Shown here piece after piece: positions 6,701 to 9,040 of a stretch of 9,040 nt of DNA. Position numbers and translations under genes: made by a program. The notes below the pieces were generated by a model. That model was given only the letters and a program-made list of their open reading frames with translations, was not told the origin of the DNA and made no database searches. This stretch comes from Spirochaetaceae bacterium (GTDB taxonomy: Bacteria; Spirochaetota; Spirochaetia; SZUA-6; RPPD01). Location: positions 1 through 9,040 of the forward strand of contig RPPD01000054.1 of the NCBI GenBank assembly GCA_003818675.1, read 5' to 3'. Within the stretch, counting starts at the first letter, position 1. Each line of letters opens with the position of its first letter.

Positions 6701-6730
6701 TTGTGTTGCGCAATAAAATCCGAAACACAA
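6701..6730. repeat. 7-bp inverted repeat upstream of the FHA gene
   Basis: TTGTGTT at 6701-6707 and AACACAA at 6724-6730 are exact inverted copies separated by 16 bp, in the 107-bp gap between the exported-protein gene and the FHA gene. It could be an operator or a weak stem; without a T run it is a poor terminator. Chance occurrence cannot be excluded. Confidence 0.4.
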
Positions 6731-6769
6731 CCCCTTACGGTACAGAATGAAATAAAACAGGAATAACTG

Positions 6770-7351
6770 TCAATAGGCCTGTGGGAATGTCAGGCTGCCA
6801 AGAATTTTTTCAGTGAGGCCGATATATTTTACGCCTGATTCGGAATCCGTGATGCTGAATGTGATGATGACGACCGCGGCGTTTTTCCCGCGAAGGCTTC
6901 CGTAAATCGCTGCGGCCTTGAAGACTTTATCTCCCGTTTTCTCCGTTGCAAGAAATCCGTTTGCTTCCCCGGAAAAAAACCTGGCACTGGATTCCTGCCA
7001 CGAAGTGTTTTTGATTCCCTGCTGCAGCATGAAATTTTCCAGGTTCATTTTTAGAAATCCCCGGAAATCGGTCTTTGCCTCGGAGAGCGAAAGAGAAAAA
7101 TCCGGAAAGAAGACCACTGTGACTGTTCCGGCGCCCTCAGGGCTTCCGGCGGCAAGCGAATGACCTATGCAGCCATCCTTGACAAATGCCTGGCTGCCAA
7201 GGTCCAGGAAGTGCCATCCTGGCGGGCATGAAAACGTGAAACCTGCTTTTTTAACAGGTGTCCATGCTTCTTCCGGGGACAGGCTTGATGCGGTAAACAG
7301 GAGAAGCAGGACCGATGAGAACAAGGACAGTAATATACGGATTTTTTTCAT
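6770..7351 (-). CDS. Exported protein, PsbP/DUF1795-like pattern
   Basis: Protein of 193 residues. The N-terminus (MKKIRILLSLFSSVLLLLFTASS) is a clear signal peptide with no lipobox Cys, so the mature protein is probably periplasmic. The mature part starts with a GFTFSCPPGWHF strand-turn and ends with AAVVIITFSITDSESGVKYIGLTEKILGSLTF, an alpha/beta outline seen in PsbP-like and DUF1795-type proteins, where a 'PxGW' strand opens the fold and an 'ileSltf' helix-strand closes it. This is pattern resemblance, not a firm family call, and no catalytic residues are apparent. The start at 7351 is chosen over an upstream in-frame start because GGGAGGG (7361-7367) lies nine bases before it and the signal peptide begins there. 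A likely promoter precedes it in the 78-bp gap after the MFS gene. Confidence 0.8.
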   Translation of the reverse strand: MKKIRILLSLFSSVLLLLFTASSLSPEEAWTPVKKAGFTFSCPPGWHFLDLGSQAFVKDGCIGHSLAAGSPEGAGTVTVVFFPDFSLSLSEAKTDFRGFLKMNLENFMLQQGIKNTSWQESSARFFSGEANGFLATEKTGDKVFKAAAIYGSLRGKNAAVVIITFSITDSESGVKYIGLTEKILGSLTFPQAY

Positions 7352-7395
7352 AACGGTTTTCCCTCCCAGCAGGAATACGCTATCTTGATAATGCA

Positions 7396-7424
7396 ATAAT
7401 ACAATAAAAACAGATTGATGGGAA
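7396..7424 (-). promoter_or_regulatory. Probable sigma70-type promoter for the exported-protein gene
   Basis: On the minus strand TTCCCA (7419-7424, 4 of 6 matches to TTGACA) and TATTAT (7396-7401, 5 of 6 matches to TATAAT) are 17 bp apart. The predicted start near 7389 gives a leader of about 38 bases including the GGGAGGG ribosome binding site. The surrounding AT-rich stretch supports it. Confidence 0.45.
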
Positions 7425-7429
7425 CAGGC

Positions 7430-8638
7430 CTATGCGGGACGGCTTTTCGGAATTTTCACAAACAAGAGTAAAAATACAATTGAAGTAAAAGTTATAATTC
7501 CGCTTACAAGCATCATCATCTTTGAATCAAAAATGCGTATCAGATATCCATTAAATATCAGGCCAAGTGCCATTGGAATGTTTGCGCCCAGGACAGTGTA
7601 GATGTTGAAGTATGTGGCTTTAAGGTGCGGATGTGCGTAGAGGTCCACTGCGTTTATAATTCCTGTAACCTGGAGGCCGAATCCCAGACCATTGAACATC
7701 ATGGCCCCGATCAGGAGAAACGGATTTCCCGACTCTGAAGCGAGCACCAGTCCCGCGAGCTTCAAGGTCAGGAACAGGGTTCCAAGCGTAATAAGGTTTT
7801 TGTTTCCGAGCCATCTTACAAGGTGTTTTGCGGCGAACATTAAAGGAATTTCCGCCAGGGCTGAAAGAGAAAACGCGAGCCCTATGGTCAGATAATCCAG
7901 TTTTGCGTCACGCAGGAAATATCCCGTGAAGTACAAAGAACCAAAGAGACCGGCTGACTGCAGGAAGCAGAAAATCAGGAATATGAAAAATCCACGGTCA
8001 TGTGTCAGAAGCGAGAGATCCACTTTCACGGGCTTGAGCCTGGATGACATGCCGCTTCTGGACGAAAGAGCTATTAGTGCGTAGCCTGCAACATAAATAA
8101 CCATGACAAACTGGAAGGAACGGGTTAAGTGAATAATCGTGCCAATTACAAGCGAAAAGACAACCCATGAGATTGAACCGTGGACACGGTATTTGCCGTA
8201 GCTTCCCTCTGGCTCGTGTGCATGATGCACGTACTGGATGGTCTCTGTGTTTACTATCGGGAAAACCGGTCCGGAAAACAGCCCCGTGATGATGATTCCG
8301 GCCGCCAAAAATCCGAATGTAAGGGTTCCAGTCATTTCTCCAAGCAATCCGGTGGATGGTATCAGGAGCAAAATCGCTCCCAGGGTGACCGCAACTGAGC
8401 AAAAAAACAGCACCCTGTTCTCCATCTGGAAGCGGTCAGCAAGATAGCCCGCCACAGGATTGGAGAAGATGGAGAGCAGCGGGAAAAGCGCGAGCAGAAT
8501 GGTTATGAACTCTATTGTGTGCGGCTCGCTTGCAGACCGGAAGAGCTCCTCATAATATAGGCTCCCGTAGGGGACTGTGGCGCTTCCGGCCAGAAAGAGG
8601 AGCCAGAAAAAAAGGATTATGCGGGTTTTATCCTGCAT
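7430..8638 (-). CDS. MFS transporter, LacY/HcaT-like (MFS_1-like) group
   Basis: Inner-membrane protein of 402 residues with about 12 hydrophobic segments. The first helix and loop (FFWLLFLAGSATVPYGSLYYEELF, about 10-33) and the GYLADRFQMENR loop between helices 2 and 3 (64-75) follow the pattern of the MFS_1-like family that includes 3-phenylpropionate, oligosaccharide and nucleoside proton symporters. The second half has an AEIPLMFAAKHLVRWLGNKNLI segment that matches the corresponding loop in HcaT-like members. The substrate cannot be read from the sequence. The ATG at 8638 overlaps the preceding gene by 11 bases, suggesting coupled translation; a TTG one codon upstream is an alternative start. 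The neighbouring small protein may be co-expressed but has no known link to transport. Confidence 0.9.
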   Translation of the reverse strand: MQDKTRIILFFWLLFLAGSATVPYGSLYYEELFRSASEPHTIEFITILLALFPLLSIFSNPVAGYLADRFQMENRVLFFCSVAVTLGAILLLIPSTGLLGEMTGTLTFGFLAAGIIITGLFSGPVFPIVNTETIQYVHHAHEPEGSYGKYRVHGSISWVVFSLVIGTIIHLTRSFQFVMVIYVAGYALIALSSRSGMSSRLKPVKVDLSLLTHDRGFFIFLIFCFLQSAGLFGSLYFTGYFLRDAKLDYLTIGLAFSLSALAEIPLMFAAKHLVRWLGNKNLITLGTLFLTLKLAGLVLASESGNPFLLIGAMMFNGLGFGLQVTGIINAVDLYAHPHLKATYFNIYTVLGANIPMALGLIFNGYLIRIFDSKMMMLVSGIITFTSIVFLLLFVKIPKSRPA

Positions 8639-9002
8639 CAAAAAACTCGTCGTAAAGCTCTATCATCTCCGAGGAAAAGTCATCACCGCCTGCTTTGGCG
8701 TCCTTTGCAATTTGGGAACACCGCTTTTTGTATTTTTCAAGAAGGCCCTTTCTCCCCATGGATTCCAGAACATGGTAAAACATGTCTGCGATCCCGGTTG
8801 AAAACTCCTCATTCTTGTCCCCGTATTTTCGCAGTACTTCGATGCCCTGTTCCACGGCATAAAGCATCAAAAGCATCATTTGTTCCTTGTCAGAAGCTTC
8901 AGTTGAGGCCTTCCTGTCTGTTTCGTGAAGCCTAGCCAAAATGGCAACAAGCCTGTCCTTTGACAATTTGTCAAGTTCGTTGCGTATGTTTTTTGAAGCC
9001 AT
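8628..9002 (-). CDS. Small helical protein of unknown function
   Basis: Protein of 124 residues, not recognised. It is mostly charged and predicted helical by composition, with no signal peptide, membrane segment or cysteine cluster apart from one Cys. Visible features are a basic N-terminus (MASKNIRNELDKLSKDRL), a Met/Leu-rich helix (EQMMLLMLYAVEQGIEVLRKYG), and an acidic C-terminal helix (EMIELYDEFFDAG). The start at 9002 is chosen because AAAGGA (9008-9013) lies five bases upstream; an earlier in-frame start has none. It is the first gene in the window on this strand and overlaps the MFS gene by 11 bases, so the two are probably co-translated. A small cytoplasmic regulatory or adaptor role is possible but unsupported. 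Confidence 0.8.
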   Translation of the reverse strand: MASKNIRNELDKLSKDRLVAILARLHETDRKASTEASDKEQMMLLMLYAVEQGIEVLRKYGDKNEEFSTGIADMFYHVLESMGRKGLLEKYKKRCSQIAKDAKAGGDDFSSEMIELYDEFFDAG

Positions 9003-9020
9003 GGGTTTCCTTTCCCGGCA

Positions 9021-9026
9021 ATTATA
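9021..9026 (-). promoter_or_regulatory. Possible -10 box of the small-protein/MFS operon
   Basis: A perfect TATAAT on the minus strand would place the transcription start near 9014, just ahead of the AAAGGA ribosome binding site, giving a very short leader. The matching -35 box would lie beyond the window edge and cannot be checked. Confidence 0.4.
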
Positions 9027-9040
9027 CATATAGCGCAGCA

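Noticed and set aside
6745..6773. Minus-strand TTGACA at 6768-6773 as a promoter for the FHA gene
   Set aside because: No acceptable -10 box lies 16-18 bp downstream; the best hexamers match at only about half the positions.
8628..8641. T-TTT-TTG slippery run at the small-protein/MFS overlap as programmed -1 frameshifting
   Set aside because: A -1 shift does not enter the MFS frame, which is offset by +1, and the MFS gene has its own ATG.

Overview
The window looks like a chromosomal segment of a Gram-negative-type bacterium of moderate GC (roughly half by eye). Several products carry export signals, one has a loose lipoprotein signal, and there is a bacterial FHA protein. A relaxed lipobox (Ala-Gly-Ser-Cys), a LolA-like sorting protein and a bacterial Rsm22-like protein together would fit a spirochaete, but that placement is tentative. 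No mobile element, CRISPR array, tRNA or rRNA was found.

Left part (+ strand): the window opens inside a gene for an unrecognised, charged, helix-rich protein that ends at 1143. Its stop codon lies in the first unit of a 20-bp tandem repeat (1131-1220). Each of the four full units carries a small dyad, TGCG-N4-CGCA. The repeat runs straight into a good sigma70-type promoter (1220-1248), whose predicted start point falls on the ATG of coaBC. That would give a leaderless transcript. Three tightly overlapping genes follow: an archaeal-type CoaBC (coenzyme A synthesis), a LolA-like exported protein, and an Rsm22/METTL17-like methyltransferase-fold protein with a four-Cys putative Fe-S motif. They are joined by 17- and 20-base overlaps with GTG starts, so they probably form one operon.

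Right part (- strand, read from 9002 down to 4486): a small helical protein, an MFS transporter of the LacY/HcaT-like group, an exported PsbP/DUF1795-like protein behind its own likely promoter, an FHA domain fused to a histone-H1-like Lys/Arg-rich tail, a TraB/GumN-family putative lipoprotein, and a conserved unknown combining a PD-(D/E)XK-like core with a C-terminal winged helix. The last three are close or overlapping and may be co-transcribed. The two gene sets converge and overlap by 23 bases at 4486-4508.

The main points of interest are the phased dyad repeat ahead of a leaderless coaBC, the archaeal character of CoaBC, the FHA plus basic-tail protein, and the nuclease-like unknown. No complete new defence or mobile system can be shown here.
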